A DNA stretch of 64,000 bases, from positions 62,001 to 126,000 of the forward strand of contig CADAOF010000002.1 of NCBI GenBank assembly GCA_902789555.1, given 5' to 3'. A program made the translations under genes and the position numbers. Source of the stretch: an uncultured Lachnospiraceae bacterium. GTDB lineage: Bacteria > Bacillota > Clostridia > Lachnospirales > Lachnospiraceae. The notes below the pieces were generated by a model. That model made no database searches, was not told the DNA's origin, and saw only the letters and a program-made list of their open reading frames with translations. This document shows, in pieces, positions 27,320 to 37,106 of the stretch (within the stretch, counting starts at the first letter, position 1; every line of letters begins with the position of its first letter).

Positions 27320-28513
27320 TTATTTCAGATAGGCGCGCAGCGCGTCGGCTTTATCCAGGCGTTCCCAGGGAAAGTCCGCGTCCGTGCGGCCGAAATGTCC
27401 GTAGTTCGTCGTCGCCCGGTAGATGGGACGGCGAAGGTCGAGCATCTTAATGATGCCGGCGGGACGAAGGTCAAATTCCTTCCGGACGATCTCCGCAAGT
27501 TCCCTCTCGGGAAGCTTTCCGGTGCCGAAGGTATCGACCTGGATCGAGGTCGGCCGGGCCACACCGATGGCATAGGCAACTTCGATCTCGCATTTGTCCG
27601 CGAGGCCTGCCGCGACCAGGTTCTTCGCTGCGTAGCGCACCGCATAGGATGCCGAGCGGTCGACCTTGGTCGGATCCTTGCCCGAGAAGGCGCCGCCGCC
27701 GTGATGCGCATAGCCGCCGTAGGTATCGACAATGATCTTGCGGCCGGTGAGGCCGGTGTCGCCCTGCGGTCCGCCGATGACGAAGCGTCCGGTCGGGTTG
27801 ATGAGGTAGGTTGTCTCATCGTCCACCATCTCCGCCGGGACCACCGCGCCGATCACGTGCTTCAGGATGTCCGCGCGGATCTGTTCCTGCGTCACGTCCG
27901 GGTCATGCTGCGCGCTCACGATGACGTTCGTGATGCGGCCAGGCTTGCCTTCCTCGTCGTATTCCACGGTGACCTGGGTCTTGCCGTCGGGGCGGAGGTA
28001 CGGAAGCGTTCCGTTCTTCCTGACTTCGGTGAGGCGTCTCGCCAGGCGGTGGGCCATCGCGATCGGGTAAGGCATGTATTCGGGCGTCTCGTTCGTCGCG
28101 TAGCCGAACATCATGCCCTGGTCGCCGGCACCGATGCGGTCCAGTTCCTCATCGTTCATGGCATTTTCGCCGCGGCTTTCCATCGCGCGGTCCACGCCCA
28201 TGGCGATATCCGGCGACTGCTCGTTGATCGCGGTGAAGACCCCGCAGGTATTGCCGTCGAAGCCGTAGTCGGAGCGGTCGTAGCCGATGTCCAGAACGAC
28301 CTTCCGCACGACCTGCGGAATGTCCACGTATGCCTTGGTGGTGATCTCACCCATGACAACAACAAAGCCGGTGCTCGTGAAGGTCTCACATGCGACCCGG
28401 CTCATGGGATCCTGCTCCAGAAGGGCATCCAGAATGGCGTCAGCGATCTGATCGCACATTTTATCCGGATGCCCTTCTGTTACTGACTCTGAAGTAAAGA
28501 GGCGTTTTTCCAT
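27320..28513 (-). CDS. metK: S-adenosylmethionine synthetase
   Basis: A 397-residue enzyme making S-adenosylmethionine from ATP and methionine. The N-terminal [32 protein letters not shown] and [17 protein letters not shown] are family signatures. The ATG at 28513 is one base after the murA stop (TAAGATG), which suggests translational coupling; a TTG nine bases earlier is less likely. There is no room for a SAM riboswitch upstream, so expression probably follows murA. Confidence 0.97.
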   Translation of the reverse strand: MEKRLFTSESVTEGHPDKMCDQIADAILDALLEQDPMSRVACETFTSTGFVVVMGEITTKAYVDIPQVVRKVVLDIGYDRSDYGFDGNTCGVFTAINEQSPDIAMGVDRAMESRGENAMNDEELDRIGAGDQGMMFGYATNETPEYMPYPIAMAHRLARRLTEVRKNGTLPYLRPDGKTQVTVEYDEEGKPGRITNVIVSAQHDPDVTQEQIRADILKHVIGAVVPAEMVDDETTYLINPTGRFVIGGPQGDTGLTGRKIIVDTYGGYAHHGGGAFSGKDPTKVDRSASYAVRYAAKNLVAAGLADKCEIEVAYAIGVARPTSIQVDTFGTGKLPERELAEIVRKEFDLRPAGIIKMLDLRRPIYRATTNYGHFGRTDADFPWERLDKADALRAYLK

Positions 28514-28514
28514 C

Positions 28515-29804
28515 TTATCCAACTCTCATCTTGAATTTATGAATGTCCCGGTCGTCCTCGGCCACGGCGATCTCCGCGCCGAGTTCCCGGAGTTTTCCGT
28601 CGAAATCTTCGTAACCGCGCAGGACGTATTCGATGTTGTTCACGACGGAGTAGCCGTCCGCCGCAAGCCCTGCCAGCACAAGCGCCGCGCCGGCCCGAAG
28701 GTCGGGGGCGTTCACTTCCGCGCCGCGCAGGATCCCGCTGCCCTTGAACACGGCCACGGTGCCGCGCACTTCCGCGTCGACGCCCATCTTGGCCAGCTCA
28801 TCCACGTATTTGAAGCGGTTCTCGTAAATGCTCTCGGTAATGATCCCGGTGCCCTCGGCGAGCGACAGGCACACGCCCATGAGCGGCTGCATGTCGGTCG
28901 GGAAGCCCGGATACGGCAGCGTTTTCACGTTGCAGGCATAGAAATTCGGTTTGCCGGTCACGCGGATCGCGCTGCCCAGTTCCGTCACTTCGCAGCCCAT
29001 CTCGATGAGCTTCGCGGAAATGGCGTCCATGTGCTGCGGGATGATGTTGCGGACCAGGATGTCGCCGCGGGTGATCGCCGCCGCCATCATGAAGGTGCCG
29101 GCCTCGATCTGGTCGGGAATGATCATGTACTCGCTGCCGTGCAGGCGGTCGACGCCCTTGATGCGGATGACGTCCATGCCGGCGCCCTTGATGCTCGCGC
29201 CCATGCTGTTCAGCATGTTGGCTACGTCAACGATATGCGGCTCCTTTGCCGCATTTTCAATGATCGTATTGCCCTTCGCCATTGCCGCCGCCAGCATCAG
29301 ATTGATGGTCGCGCCGACGGAAGCCATGTCCAGATAGATGTGCGCGCCGTGCAGTTCGCGGGCGTCCAGAATGACCTTGCCGTCTTTCATGGAAACGTCT
29401 GCGCCGAGCAGGCGGAAGCCCTTCAGGTGCTGGTCGATCGGGCGGGTCCCGATATTGCAGCCGCCGGGCAGAGCCACTTCGGCGTGGTGGTATTTACCGA
29501 GCAAAGCGCCGAGCAGGTAATAGCTCGCGCGGATCTTCTTTATGTTGTCGCTGTCGGCACAGGCGGAAAAGATGTTCGCGCCGTTAACGCGCGCCTTGTG
29601 CCGCGTGGGACGTTCGACCGCGACGCCGATCTCTTCAAACGCGGACAGCAGGACCTTGATGTCCATGACGTCCGGAAGATTCTCGACGGTAACGGTCTCA
29701 TCAGCCATGATGGCAGCCGTGAGAACGCCGAGTGCGGCATTCTTGGCTCCGCTGACGGTCACCTCCCCCACAAGGGGTATCCCGCCTTTCATGACGTACT
29801 TCAT
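28515..29804 (-). CDS. murA: UDP-N-acetylglucosamine 1-carboxyvinyltransferase
   Basis: A 429-residue MurA, the first committed step of peptidoglycan synthesis (enolpyruvyl transfer to UDP-GlcNAc). The KN pair is at K21-N22 (GAKNAALG), and the catalytic cysteine is C116 in [14 protein letters not shown] Cys here, rather than the Asp of some naturally resistant bacteria, is the usual fosfomycin-sensitive form. The start at 29804 follows AAGGAG; the open frame upstream contains the promoter. It heads the murA-metK-aspS run. Confidence 0.97.
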   Translation of the reverse strand: MKYVMKGGIPLVGEVTVSGAKNAALGVLTAAIMADETVTVENLPDVMDIKVLLSAFEEIGVAVERPTRHKARVNGANIFSACADSDNIKKIRASYYLLGALLGKYHHAEVALPGGCNIGTRPIDQHLKGFRLLGADVSMKDGKVILDARELHGAHIYLDMASVGATINLMLAAAMAKGNTIIENAAKEPHIVDVANMLNSMGASIKGAGMDVIRIKGVDRLHGSEYMIIPDQIEAGTFMMAAAITRGDILVRNIIPQHMDAISAKLIEMGCEVTELGSAIRVTGKPNFYACNVKTLPYPGFPTDMQPLMGVCLSLAEGTGIITESIYENRFKYVDELAKMGVDAEVRGTVAVFKGSGILRGAEVNAPDLRAGAALVLAGLAADGYSVVNNIEYVLRGYEDFDGKLRELGAEIAVAEDDRDIHKFKMRVG

Positions 29805-29842
29805 AGAGGTTTGTCTCCTTGGAAATAAAAAAACGTGCAGAT

Positions 29843-29872
29843 AGTATAACACGAAGCGGGGCCGCTTGTAAA
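29843..29872 (-). promoter_or_regulatory. Predicted murA-metK-aspS promoter
   Basis: On the minus strand TTTACA (29867-29872), an 18-base spacer and TATACT (29843-29848). The -35 box lies inside the inverted repeat at 29857-29898. Confidence 0.7.
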
Positions 29873-29898
29873 CTGCTTTCGCAGCTCAGGCGGCCCCG
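29857..29898. repeat. Inverted repeat between fba and murA
   Basis: CGGGGCCGC (29857-29865) and GCGGCCCCG (29890-29898) are perfect arms, with a nested CTGC-TTTC-GCAG stem inside. The T-run follows on the plus strand only, so it is not a convincing fba terminator. It overlaps the murA -35 region. Confidence 0.6.
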
Positions 29899-29912
29899 TT
29901 TTTCCGGGACGG

Positions 29913-30872
29913 TCAGGCCTTGCCGTTGCAGCCCAGAACGTTGACCAGTTTGTGGGCAACCATGGCCTTCACGGCCGCGCGGGCAGGTTTCAGGTACTGT
30001 CTCGGGTCGAAATCGGCCGGATGCTCCGCAAAGTACTTGCGGATGGTCGCGGTCATGGCCAGACGGATGTCGGAGTCGATGTTGATCTTGCAGACCGCCA
30101 TCGAAGCCGCCTTGCGCAGCTGATCTTCCGGAACGCCGACCGCGTCAGGCATGGCGCCGCCGTAGGTGTTGATGATCTTCACGAATTCCTGCGGAACGGA
30201 GCTCGAGCCGTGCAGAACGATCGGGAAGCCGGGCAGACGCTTCGCAACGTCTTCAAGGATGTCGAAACGCAGGGGCGGCGGCTGCAGGATGCCGTTCTCA
30301 TCGCGGGTGCACTGTTCGGGTTTGAACTTGTAGGCGCCGTGGCTTGTGCCGATGGCGATCGCGAGGGAGTCGCAGCCGGTGCGTTCCACGAATTCCTGCA
30401 CGTCCTCGGGACGGGTATAGGAACCCTCAGCATGGCTGACTTCGTCTTCGATACCGGCCAGAGTGCCGAGCTCAGCTTCGACGACCACGCCGTGATCGTG
30501 CGCGTATTTCACCACTTCCTGCGTGATAGCGATGTTTTCTTCAAAGGGCTTGCCGGAGGCGTCGATCATGACGGAGGTGAAGCCGCCGTCCACGCAGCTC
30601 TTGCAGGTCTCGAAGGAATCGCCGTGATCGAGGTGCAGGCAGATCGGAAGACCGGTATCTTCCACGGCCGCTTCGACCAGTTTCTTTAAGTATATGGGGT
30701 TCGCGTAGGCGCGGGCGCCCTTGGAGACCTGAAGGATCAGGGGTGCGTTGTTCTCGCGGCCCGCTTCCACGATACCCTGGATGATCTCCATGTTGTTGAC
30801 GTTGAACGCACCGATGGCGTAACCGCCGTTGTAAGCTTTGGCAAACATTTCAGCCGAAGTGACTAAAGGCAT
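29913..30872 (-). CDS. fba: Class II fructose-bisphosphate aldolase
   Basis: A 319-residue zinc-dependent aldolase of glycolysis. GAFNVNNMEIIQGIVEAG is the usual N-terminus, CLHLDHGDSFE carries the catalytic Asp and a zinc His, and EAELGTLAGIED, AIGTSHGAYK and VLHGSSSVP supply further metal and phosphate-binding residues. AGGAGGG precedes the ATG. It is a single-gene unit with its own promoter. Confidence 0.97.
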   Translation of the reverse strand: MPLVTSAEMFAKAYNGGYAIGAFNVNNMEIIQGIVEAGRENNAPLILQVSKGARAYANPIYLKKLVEAAVEDTGLPICLHLDHGDSFETCKSCVDGGFTSVMIDASGKPFEENIAITQEVVKYAHDHGVVVEAELGTLAGIEDEVSHAEGSYTRPEDVQEFVERTGCDSLAIAIGTSHGAYKFKPEQCTRDENGILQPPPLRFDILEDVAKRLPGFPIVLHGSSSVPQEFVKIINTYGGAMPDAVGVPEDQLRKAASMAVCKINIDSDIRLAMTATIRKYFAEHPADFDPRQYLKPARAAVKAMVAHKLVNVLGCNGKA

Positions 30873-30904
30873 AATTTACCCTCCTGTTTTATTGAACTTC
30901 TTTT

Positions 30905-30932
30905 ATTGTAGCACAGGCGCAAAAAAGCGCAA
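30905..30932 (-). promoter_or_regulatory. Predicted fba promoter
   Basis: On the minus strand TTGCGC (30927-30932), a 16-base spacer and TACAAT (30905-30910), about 33 bases before the start codon. Confidence 0.65.
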
Positions 30933-31004
30933 GGCAAAACCCTCTTTCGTTTCTATTTTTCTTGCATTTTTTCCGTAATTAAAAATGAGCACGAACGCAC
31001 TTGC

Positions 31005-31550
31005 CTATCTTTCCGTAGCCACCACATTTTCTGTGATGAAAGCAGGGATTTCTTCTACCGTCACGGCCTGCCAAAGCTTTGCCGTATCATAGTCACTGAT
31101 CGAAAAATCTTTTGTGCGCGAGGGTAAATCTATCAGCCATTCTTCACTTTTCAGATTATTGAAAGAAAACAAATATTCATAAAATGCTTCCCGTCGGAGA
31201 TATCCCTGTATGACAACATCCTTTATATTGTTCAATTTTATTTCCCCATATAAGAGATAAGGAACATCCCGAAGGTATAAAACGGCTTCTGCTTTATCTT
31301 CATAAGAAGGCAGTTTTACGATCTCGACGCTGCCGTCTTCGTTTTTTATGCTTGCGGAAACGCATGGCCACTCCAGATCGGCAGCCGGCACATTTGTGAG
31401 ATCAAATGCAGGTTTTGGATTATGCTCACCTGTGAAAACCACGAAGCGTAGAAAGCAATAACACAATAAACACGCCCCAAGTAAAACAGCAAGTATCCAA
31501 AGCAGTATTACACGAGAATGCTTTTTCTCTTTTACAAGAGATGCTTCCAT
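31005..31550 (-). CDS. Hypothetical membrane-anchored protein
   Basis: A 181-residue protein with a short basic N-terminus (KEKKHSR), one transmembrane helix at about residues 14-36 (VILLWILAVLLGACLLCYCF) and a ~140-residue domain probably outside the cell. No known family was recognised. It starts 10 bases after the peptidase-like gene with GAGGAAAC upstream, so the two are co-transcribed and the product may process, inhibit or anchor that partner. Base composition is more A+T-rich than the flanking chromosome. Confidence 0.75.
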   Translation of the reverse strand: MEASLVKEKKHSRVILLWILAVLLGACLLCYCFLRFVVFTGEHNPKPAFDLTNVPAADLEWPCVSASIKNEDGSVEIVKLPSYEDKAEAVLYLRDVPYLLYGEIKLNNIKDVVIQGYLRREAFYEYLFSFNNLKSEEWLIDLPSRTKDFSISDYDTAKLWQAVTVEEIPAFITENVVATER

Positions 31551-31560
31551 AACGGTTTCC

Positions 31561-32736
31561 TCAATACACTTTCGTAACAAAACAGAATGTAATGGACTCA
31601 TCGCAGGCATAACGAAGGCCTGTGCAGTCTCCGTCTTTTATTACATAAAAACAGAAAAAAGTATTAACCGCCGAACCGTAAGTCACATTATATATTCGAT
31701 ATCCATACGCTACGACAGTATGATCGACGTTAACACCCCCATAGAATCCAATATTCAGTAAACAAGGTCTATTGTTATCTATCTCTGTTTTTGCCTGAGA
31801 AAGCAACAAGGTACTTGCTGCTGTTTTATTATATCCCAATTCATCAATGCATTTATTTACATAGTTTGCTGTCTGCCCAAGTTGAATATAATAATTCCAT
31901 TGCCCTCCGGTGTATGTCGCATATCCATAATCCTCTGCTACACTTTTACAAGTATCAAAGATTTCAGAATAACTTGTTCCAGTTGGTGCATATCGTTTTA
32001 AAATACATGCTGTTCCACAGACAACACATCCATTCCACATCGAAGTTGGGATAGTATAGGAATAAACGCCATTACTCACTGTGTTCGCGCTATACACAGA
32101 AATAGAATAATTACTCGGATACTTGCTTTGGAGATACGTTATCGGGTTTTCAAGAAAACCATAACCGCAAGAATTTATCAGTTGTATTTCATTTTGTGTA
32201 ATGAAATTTAACACTTTTTCTGTAATATCTCTATAAACCCTTTTTCTTTCCGGACCATTTTCATTTCTTTCAGTGTCAAGAGGCGCATTAGCACATGTAA
32301 ATGAATCATAATACAATCTAATATCTGAAGAGACTTCAATAATTGGCTTTACTTCTTCTGCTTCATCATTATTTTTCATACGAACAGACAGAACCGAATT
32401 ATCACTGAACTCTGCAATTAACGGTTTTTCAGAATCCGCGGAAACAACAATATATGACCTAATCTGTTTTTGTGTTAATAGCGAAATATAATAATATGCC
32501 ATTTCTTCCCGGGCATTATACATGGGTCGTACAAGATCTATCTGAGTAGTCTCATCCCATTTATACTCATCCAACATATCAACAACAAACAGCAGCCCTA
32601 TTGTAAGCGCGGCATTCTCGTCTATTTCAATACGATTATTTTTTTCAAATATCACATTATTGTCTGCAAATACGTTTGTTTCCAGAAGAGCAAGGCTTAT
32701 CACGACAACTAAAATTTTCTTCATTATTTTGTTCAC
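31561..32736 (-). CDS. Secreted papain-fold (C39-like) cysteine peptidase candidate
   Basis: A 391-residue protein with a signal peptide (ILVVVISLALLETNVFADN). Residues ~25-190 look like a propeptide. The C-terminal ~180 residues have a papain-like arrangement: CVVCGTACILKRY with C240 as likely nucleophile in a CG(T)A context, the segment RPCLLNIGFYGG, and VDHTVVAYGY with H339. This matches the C39-like/streptopain layout, though the third catalytic residue was not fixed by eye. The start is GTG at 32736, directly after GGAGGTATAAC; an ATG 12 bases later is possible. The gene is markedly A+T-rich and uses AAT/ATA/TTA codons unlike its neighbours, suggesting horizontal transfer. Confidence 0.72.
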   Translation of the reverse strand: MNKIMKKILVVVISLALLETNVFADNNVIFEKNNRIEIDENAALTIGLLFVVDMLDEYKWDETTQIDLVRPMYNAREEMAYYYISLLTQKQIRSYIVVSADSEKPLIAEFSDNSVLSVRMKNNDEAEEVKPIIEVSSDIRLYYDSFTCANAPLDTERNENGPERKRVYRDITEKVLNFITQNEIQLINSCGYGFLENPITYLQSKYPSNYSISVYSANTVSNGVYSYTIPTSMWNGCVVCGTACILKRYAPTGTSYSEIFDTCKSVAEDYGYATYTGGQWNYYIQLGQTANYVNKCIDELGYNKTAASTLLLSQAKTEIDNNRPCLLNIGFYGGVNVDHTVVAYGYRIYNVTYGSAVNTFFCFYVIKDGDCTGLRYACDESITFCFVTKVY

Positions 32737-33164
32737 GTTATACCTCCTGCAAATTATCATACTCTCTATTTTATTATGTGTATTTTTCACAGTTTGTCAA
32801 CATCTGCGTCAATATTACTGTTTTGCAAGTGATAACCTCCTTTTTAGTCATTTCCATGCGACACATAATTTGCCGCACGACAGGGTAGCGCCTTGATTAT
32901 TACACACTGCTAACTCGATGACAAACACGTTTTTATCTTCATAAAGATTATAGATATAAGCAGAACAGGAGATATGTCAGGAATCGGCCTCCACATAAAG
33001 GGGCTCAGCCAAAAATCGCAATAACAATTGAACACCTGTTTTATTCTCGGCATTTGACATCTGTTGCTTTACATTGCTGTTTTTCTTTGGTAAAACAGGA
33101 TAAAAGACAATTACGCCCGCGACCATCCGAGCCGCAGGCGTCATCAATAACAAGGAGGAGGCAG
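32737..33164. other. 428-base A+T-rich intergenic region
   Basis: The left end holds the ribosome binding site and promoter of the peptidase-like gene. The right end has AAGGAGGAGG before the 89-residue protein and a possible promoter TTTACA-N17-TAAAAC (33068-33096). The middle (about 32830-33040) shows no open frame with a ribosome binding site and no clear structure. Confidence 0.6.
32771..32800 (-). promoter_or_regulatory. Predicted promoter of the peptidase-like gene
   Basis: On the minus strand a perfect TTGACA (32795-32800), an 18-base spacer and TAATAA (32771-32776). Confidence 0.55.
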
Positions 33165-33434
33165 ATGCGAATCTGGGGAAAGATCTTCCGGGAGAATCAC
33201 CTGATCCGGGATACCGTCGTGGAGCTTGACGGTCCGGAGCGCCGCACCGTCAAGGTGTTCGAGGCGCTGCGCCTCATCTGCACGGAGTTTGATCTTGCGC
33301 TCCCGGTCTGGCTGGATACGAACATCAAGGAGTTTCAGAAGTCCGCGAAGACGCGCTTCCGCCAGGATTCCTTCATTGAGGCGATCCCGTTTGATTACCT
33401 GGAAATACATGTCATTGAGGATGACATCCCCTGA
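33165..33434 (+). CDS. Conserved-looking small protein of unknown function
   Basis: An 89-residue protein with AAGGAGGAGG before its ATG and codon use like the chromosome. It is a mixed alpha/beta soluble protein (VVELDGPERRTVKVFEALR, then FDLALPVWLDTN, ending FDYLEIHVIEDDIP). No signal, membrane segment or known domain is seen. It converges on pgi. The strong ribosome binding site and normal composition argue it is real. Confidence 0.75.
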   Translation: MRIWGKIFRENHLIRDTVVELDGPERRTVKVFEALRLICTEFDLALPVWLDTNIKEFQKSAKTRFRQDSFIEAIPFDYLEIHVIEDDIP

Positions 33435-33469
33435 ACCGTACCGAAGCTTTTCCCCGGCCGCAGCACTTC

Positions 33470-34810
33470 TTACAGCCTCTTCAGCAGTTCTTCGCGGCGT
33501 TCTTCGTAGCCGGGCTTGCCGAGCAGCGCAAACATATTCTTCTTGTAGCTTTCGACGCCGGGCTGGTTGAAGGGGTTGACCCCGAGCATGTAGCCGGAAA
33601 CGCCGCAGGCGTATTCGAAGAAATAGAACAGTTCGCCGAGCGCCTTCTCGTTCAGGGCGTCCATGTGCAGCATGTTCACGGGCACGCCGCCGTCGGTATG
33701 CGCGAGCATCGTTCCCTTCATCGCACTCTTATTCACGAAATCGAGCGTCCTGCCGGCCAGATAATTGAGGCCGTCCAGGTCGCTTTCTTCTTTTGTCATC
33801 AGCACCTCTTTGCCGGCATCGTCCACCGCGATCACGGTCTCCATGAGGATCCGCTCGCCTTCCTGGATGAACTGCCCCATGGAATGCAGGTCGGTCGTCA
33901 GGTCGACGGCTGCCGGGAAAATGCCTTTTCCGTCCTTGCCTTCGCTCTCGCCGTAGAGCTGCTTCCACCATTCGCCCACGTAGTGCAGGCCGGGTTCGTA
34001 GTTCGCGAGGATCTCGACCTTCTTGCCTTCGCGGTAGAGGGCGTTCCGGATGGCCGCATAGCGCAGGGCGTCGTTTTCTTCGAACGGCGCGTTCATGAGG
34101 CGCGCTCTCTCAGCGGCAGCGCCGTCCATCAGAGCCCTGATGTCGATCCCGGCTGCCGCGATCGGAAGGAGCCCCACCGCCGTCAGCACGGAGTAGCGGC
34201 CGCCGACGTCGTCCGGCACCACGAAGGTCTCGTAGCCTTCGCTGTCCGCGAGCGTCTTCAGGGCGCCGCGCGCCTTATCGGTGGTTGCGTAGATGCGCTT
34301 CGCCGCCTCTTCCTTGCCGACTGCCTTCTCCAGCAGCCCCTTCAGCAGACGGAAGGCCACCGCGGGTTCGGTCGTCGTCCCGGACTTGGAGATGACGTTG
34401 ATGGAAAAACGCTTGCCTTCGAGCAGATCCTTAAGTCCGTTCAGGTAGGCGCTGCTTAACTGGTTGCCGGCAAAGACGATCTGCGGGCCGCCGCGTTTCG
34501 CCGCAGATAACGCTCCGGCAAAGGGATGGCTTAAGAGTTCGACCGCCGCGCGGGCGCCCAGATACGAACCGCCGATGCCGACGACCACCAGAACGTCGCT
34601 GTCCTCGCGGATCTTTGCCGCCGCCTTTTCGATGCGGGCAAATTCCTCTTTGTCATAGTCCACGGGCAGGTCGATCCAGCCGAGGAAATCGTTCCCCGCG
34701 CCCTGTCTTCCCAGGAGGACTTCCGCAGCAGCCTGCGCGTCCTTCACGGCCTTTTCCCAGGCCGCTTCGCCGAGGAAACTCTTCGCATTTTTCTCTTCCA
34801 GTCTGATCAT
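33470..34810 (-). CDS. pgi: Glucose-6-phosphate isomerase
   Basis: A 446-residue isomerase interconverting glucose-6-phosphate and fructose-6-phosphate, of the shorter bacterial type. [19 protein letters not shown] and [19 protein letters not shown] form the phosphate site. The C-terminal [21 protein letters not shown] holds the conserved Gln/Lys block, and [17 protein letters not shown] is the central signature. AAAGGAG precedes the ATG, 15 bases after the MBL-fold gene, so both share a promoter. Confidence 0.97.
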   Translation of the reverse strand: MIRLEEKNAKSFLGEAAWEKAVKDAQAAAEVLLGRQGAGNDFLGWIDLPVDYDKEEFARIEKAAAKIREDSDVLVVVGIGGSYLGARAAVELLSHPFAGALSAAKRGGPQIVFAGNQLSSAYLNGLKDLLEGKRFSINVISKSGTTTEPAVAFRLLKGLLEKAVGKEEAAKRIYATTDKARGALKTLADSEGYETFVVPDDVGGRYSVLTAVGLLPIAAAGIDIRALMDGAAAERARLMNAPFEENDALRYAAIRNALYREGKKVEILANYEPGLHYVGEWWKQLYGESEGKDGKGIFPAAVDLTTDLHSMGQFIQEGERILMETVIAVDDAGKEVLMTKEESDLDGLNYLAGRTLDFVNKSAMKGTMLAHTDGGVPVNMLHMDALNEKALGELFYFFEYACGVSGYMLGVNPFNQPGVESYKKNMFALLGKPGYEERREELLKRL

Positions 34811-34825
34811 GTTTTCTCCTTTCCC

Positions 34826-35827
34826 CTATCCGGGGGTGTAGTCGTTTGTGGGTTCCTGTTCAAAAAGGATCCCGTCATCGGTAAATCGAAAGACGATATC
34901 GCCCTGTTTATCGGTCCGGTAAATGCCGCAGCCGGAAAGCCTGAGGCGGCTCATGACCGCCGCTTTCGGGTGGCCGTAGTCGTTGCCCGCGCCGCAGCTG
35001 ATGACGGCAAACGAGGGCCTCACCGCGGCCAGGAACGCCGCCCCGGAGGACGAAGCACTCCCGTGATGCCCCACGATGTAAACGTCGGAAGCAAGGCGGC
35101 GGTCTCCCTTGTCGTTCAGCGCCATCTCTGCCTCGCTTACGGCTTCGGCATCGCCGGTTACGAGCAGCGAATGCACGCCGTCCGTAAGGCGCAGCGCGAT
35201 CGAATAGTCATTTTCCTCCTCGTACCCACTGCCGCAGGGCGCAAGCACCGTAAAGCGGCAGAAGCCCAGGTCAAACGCATCGCCCGGCGAAGGGTGGAGC
35301 ACCGCAGGACCCCTGCTTTCAAGGTGCTGCCGGAAGCTCTGGTATACGTAGCTTTCCTCTTCATAGTCCGGGACCAGGACCGTTTCCGCGCCGAAAGCCT
35401 CGAGAGCGCCGACCGCCCCGTACAGATGGTCCGCGTCGTAATGCGTGGCGACAAGATATTTCAGCTGCGTCACGCCGTGTTCCTTCAGGTAAGCGACCGT
35501 TTTGGAGGAATGTTCCCTTCCGCCGCCGTCCACCAGCATGGCTTCGCCGCCGCTCTGGATGAGCATGGCGCTGCCCTGGCCGACGTCGATCACGCTGATC
35601 ACGGCCCGGACGCCGTCCGCCGGCGCCTCGGAAACGATCATCTCCGGCGCGGGTCCGTCCCAGGGAAGGCTGATCAGGCCTTTTTCATGTGCGACAAAGA
35701 GGGCGAAAGCCGCGGCCGCAAACAGAGCGCCGATCAGCATCCATGTGAAGAAGCGTTTCTTTCTCTGCCTGGCCGCCCGTTTTCGCTGCTCACTGCGCAT
35801 TTTCCGTCTCAGTTCTTCCCGGGTCAT
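34826..35827 (-). CDS. Membrane-anchored MBL-fold hydrolase (ComEC C-terminal-like)
   Basis: A 333-residue protein. A very basic N-terminus (residues 1-25) precedes one transmembrane helix (~26-46). A metallo-beta-lactamase domain follows: VIDVGQGSAMLIQSGG, ATHYDADH (the HxxDxDH metal motif), LLVTGDAE and VGHHGSASSSG. It matches the stand-alone ComEC-type hydrolases, which are proposed to degrade extracellular nucleic acid. The basic tail keeps the N-terminus inside and the hydrolase outside. It is co-transcribed with pgi, with no evident functional link. Confidence 0.88.
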   Translation of the reverse strand: MTREELRRKMRSEQRKRAARQRKKRFFTWMLIGALFAAAAFALFVAHEKGLISLPWDGPAPEMIVSEAPADGVRAVISVIDVGQGSAMLIQSGGEAMLVDGGGREHSSKTVAYLKEHGVTQLKYLVATHYDADHLYGAVGALEAFGAETVLVPDYEEESYVYQSFRQHLESRGPAVLHPSPGDAFDLGFCRFTVLAPCGSGYEEENDYSIALRLTDGVHSLLVTGDAEAVSEAEMALNDKGDRRLASDVYIVGHHGSASSSGAAFLAAVRPSFAVISCGAGNDYGHPKAAVMSRLRLSGCGIYRTDKQGDIVFRFTDDGILFEQEPTNDYTPG

Positions 35828-35874
35828 TACATTCCTTTGCTCCGCGGTAATGGCGCGGCTGCGGAGCCGTTATA

Positions 35875-35903
35875 ATTTTAACAAAACGCAGCCTGTCTTT
35901 CAA
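35875..35903 (-). promoter_or_regulatory. Predicted MBL hydrolase-pgi promoter
   Basis: On the minus strand TTGAAA (35898-35903), a 17-base spacer and TAAAAT (35875-35880). It is back to back with the murG promoter. Confidence 0.7.
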
Positions 35904-35915
35904 TGCTTTTCTTCT

Positions 35916-35944
35916 TTGACGCGGCGAAAAACATATGATATGAT
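35916..35944 (+). promoter_or_regulatory. Predicted murG promoter
   Basis: TTGACG (35916-35921), a 17-base spacer and TATGAT (35939-35944), 47 bases before the start codon. Confidence 0.8.
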
Positions 35945-35990
35945 GACCGCGGCGCCGGTGACCGGCGCTCCTCAGAAAGGCCAGAAATCC

Positions 35991-37100
35991 ATGCCTGTGA
36001 TCGTACTTACCGGCGGCGGAAGCGCCGGACATGTGACCCCGAATCTCGCGCTCGTGCCCGAGCTGAAAAAGCGCGGCTACGACATCCACTATATCGGTTC
36101 CTACGACGGGATCGAAAAAACACTCGCCGAGCAGGCCGGACTCCCTTACACCGGCATCGCCACCGGGAAGCTCCGCCGCTATTTCAGCCTGAAGAACCTG
36201 ACCGATCCCGCGCGGGTCCTTAAAGGCGCGAATCAGGCTGCCCGCGCGCTGAAGAAGATAAAGCCTGCGGCCGTCTTTTCCAAGGGCGGCTTTGTCGGCG
36301 CACCCGTCGTCTGGGCGGCGCACCGCATGGGCATCCCCTGCGTGATCCACGAAGCGGACCTGACCCCGGGGCTCGCCAACAAGCTCTGCTTTTCTTCGGC
36401 CGACCGCGTGCTCTGCAATTTCCCGGAGACGCTGCAGTACCTGCCGGAGGGCCGGTCCCTCGTCAGCGGCTGCCCCGTCCGCGCGGAGCTCTTCACCGGA
36501 AATAAGCAGGCCGGACTGGATTTCCTCGGATTCGATGACACGAAACCTCTTCTCATGGTGGTCGGCGGAAGCCTCGGCGCGGTCGCCGTCAACGAGGCCG
36601 TTTGGAAAGCCCTGCCGGAACTGCTGAAGGACTTCAACGTCGTCCATCTGGTCGGGAAGGGCAAGGGGGATGAGAACGTAAAAGCCGACGGTTACAGGCA
36701 GTTCGAATACATCAGCCGGGAGCTGCCGGACCTCTTTGCCGCCGCCGACCTTGTGGTCTCCCGCGCCGGCGCGAACGCGATTTTCGAGTTTGTCGCCCTG
36801 AAGAAGCCCAACATCCTGATCCCGCTGTGGACCTCCGCCTCGCGCGGCGACCAGGTCCTGAACGCGGAATCCTTCAAAAAGCACGGCTACAGCATGGTCC
36901 TTTCCCAGGAAGGTCTGACGCCGGAAATCCTCACCGAAGCCGTCCGCACGCTGCACGCAGATCCTTCGCCCTACATCGCCGCCATGTCGGCGAGTCCGCA
37001 GGCGAACGCGATCCCCACGATCTGCGACACGATCGAGCAGGTGATACGGGAGAAGAACCACGAACGCCCGGACAGAAAAAAAGATCCCGACGAAATGTAA
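35991..37100 (+). CDS. murG: UDP-GlcNAc:lipid I N-acetylglucosaminyltransferase
   Basis: A 369-residue GT-B glycosyltransferase that converts lipid I to lipid II at the inner membrane face. The glycine-rich LTGGGSAGHVTPNLAL lies at the N-terminus, SKGGFVGAPVVWAA and IHEADLTPGLANK in the acceptor half, VVGGSLGAVAVNEAV at the interdomain site and SRAGANAIFEF in the UDP-GlcNAc site. AGAAAGG precedes the ATG; the open frame upstream overlaps the promoter. Unlike the usual dcw cluster location, it stands alone here, divergent from the MBL hydrolase. Confidence 0.95.
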   Translation: MPVIVLTGGGSAGHVTPNLALVPELKKRGYDIHYIGSYDGIEKTLAEQAGLPYTGIATGKLRRYFSLKNLTDPARVLKGANQAARALKKIKPAAVFSKGGFVGAPVVWAAHRMGIPCVIHEADLTPGLANKLCFSSADRVLCNFPETLQYLPEGRSLVSGCPVRAELFTGNKQAGLDFLGFDDTKPLLMVVGGSLGAVAVNEAVWKALPELLKDFNVVHLVGKGKGDENVKADGYRQFEYISRELPDLFAAADLVVSRAGANAIFEFVALKKPNILIPLWTSASRGDQVLNAESFKKHGYSMVLSQEGLTPEILTEAVRTLHADPSPYIAAMSASPQANAIPTICDTIEQVIREKNHERPDRKKDPDEM

Positions 37101-37106
37101 GAGGGA

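Noticed and set aside
25565-28486. A 973-codon open frame on the plus strand across aspS and metK
   Set aside because: It is antisense to two certain genes, has no ribosome binding site or known domain, and its Val/Asp/His-rich composition is that of a shadow frame in G+C-rich DNA.
27304-28530. SAM riboswitch before metK
   Set aside because: metK begins one base after the murA stop; there is no leader in which a riboswitch could lie.
29857-29898. fba terminator
   Set aside because: The stem is good but the T-run lies on the wrong strand for fba, and the murA -35 box lies within it.
36961-36972. GATCCTTCG inside murG as another repeat copy
   Set aside because: Only nine bases match, it lies in conserved coding sequence, and no CAGGATGACA follows.
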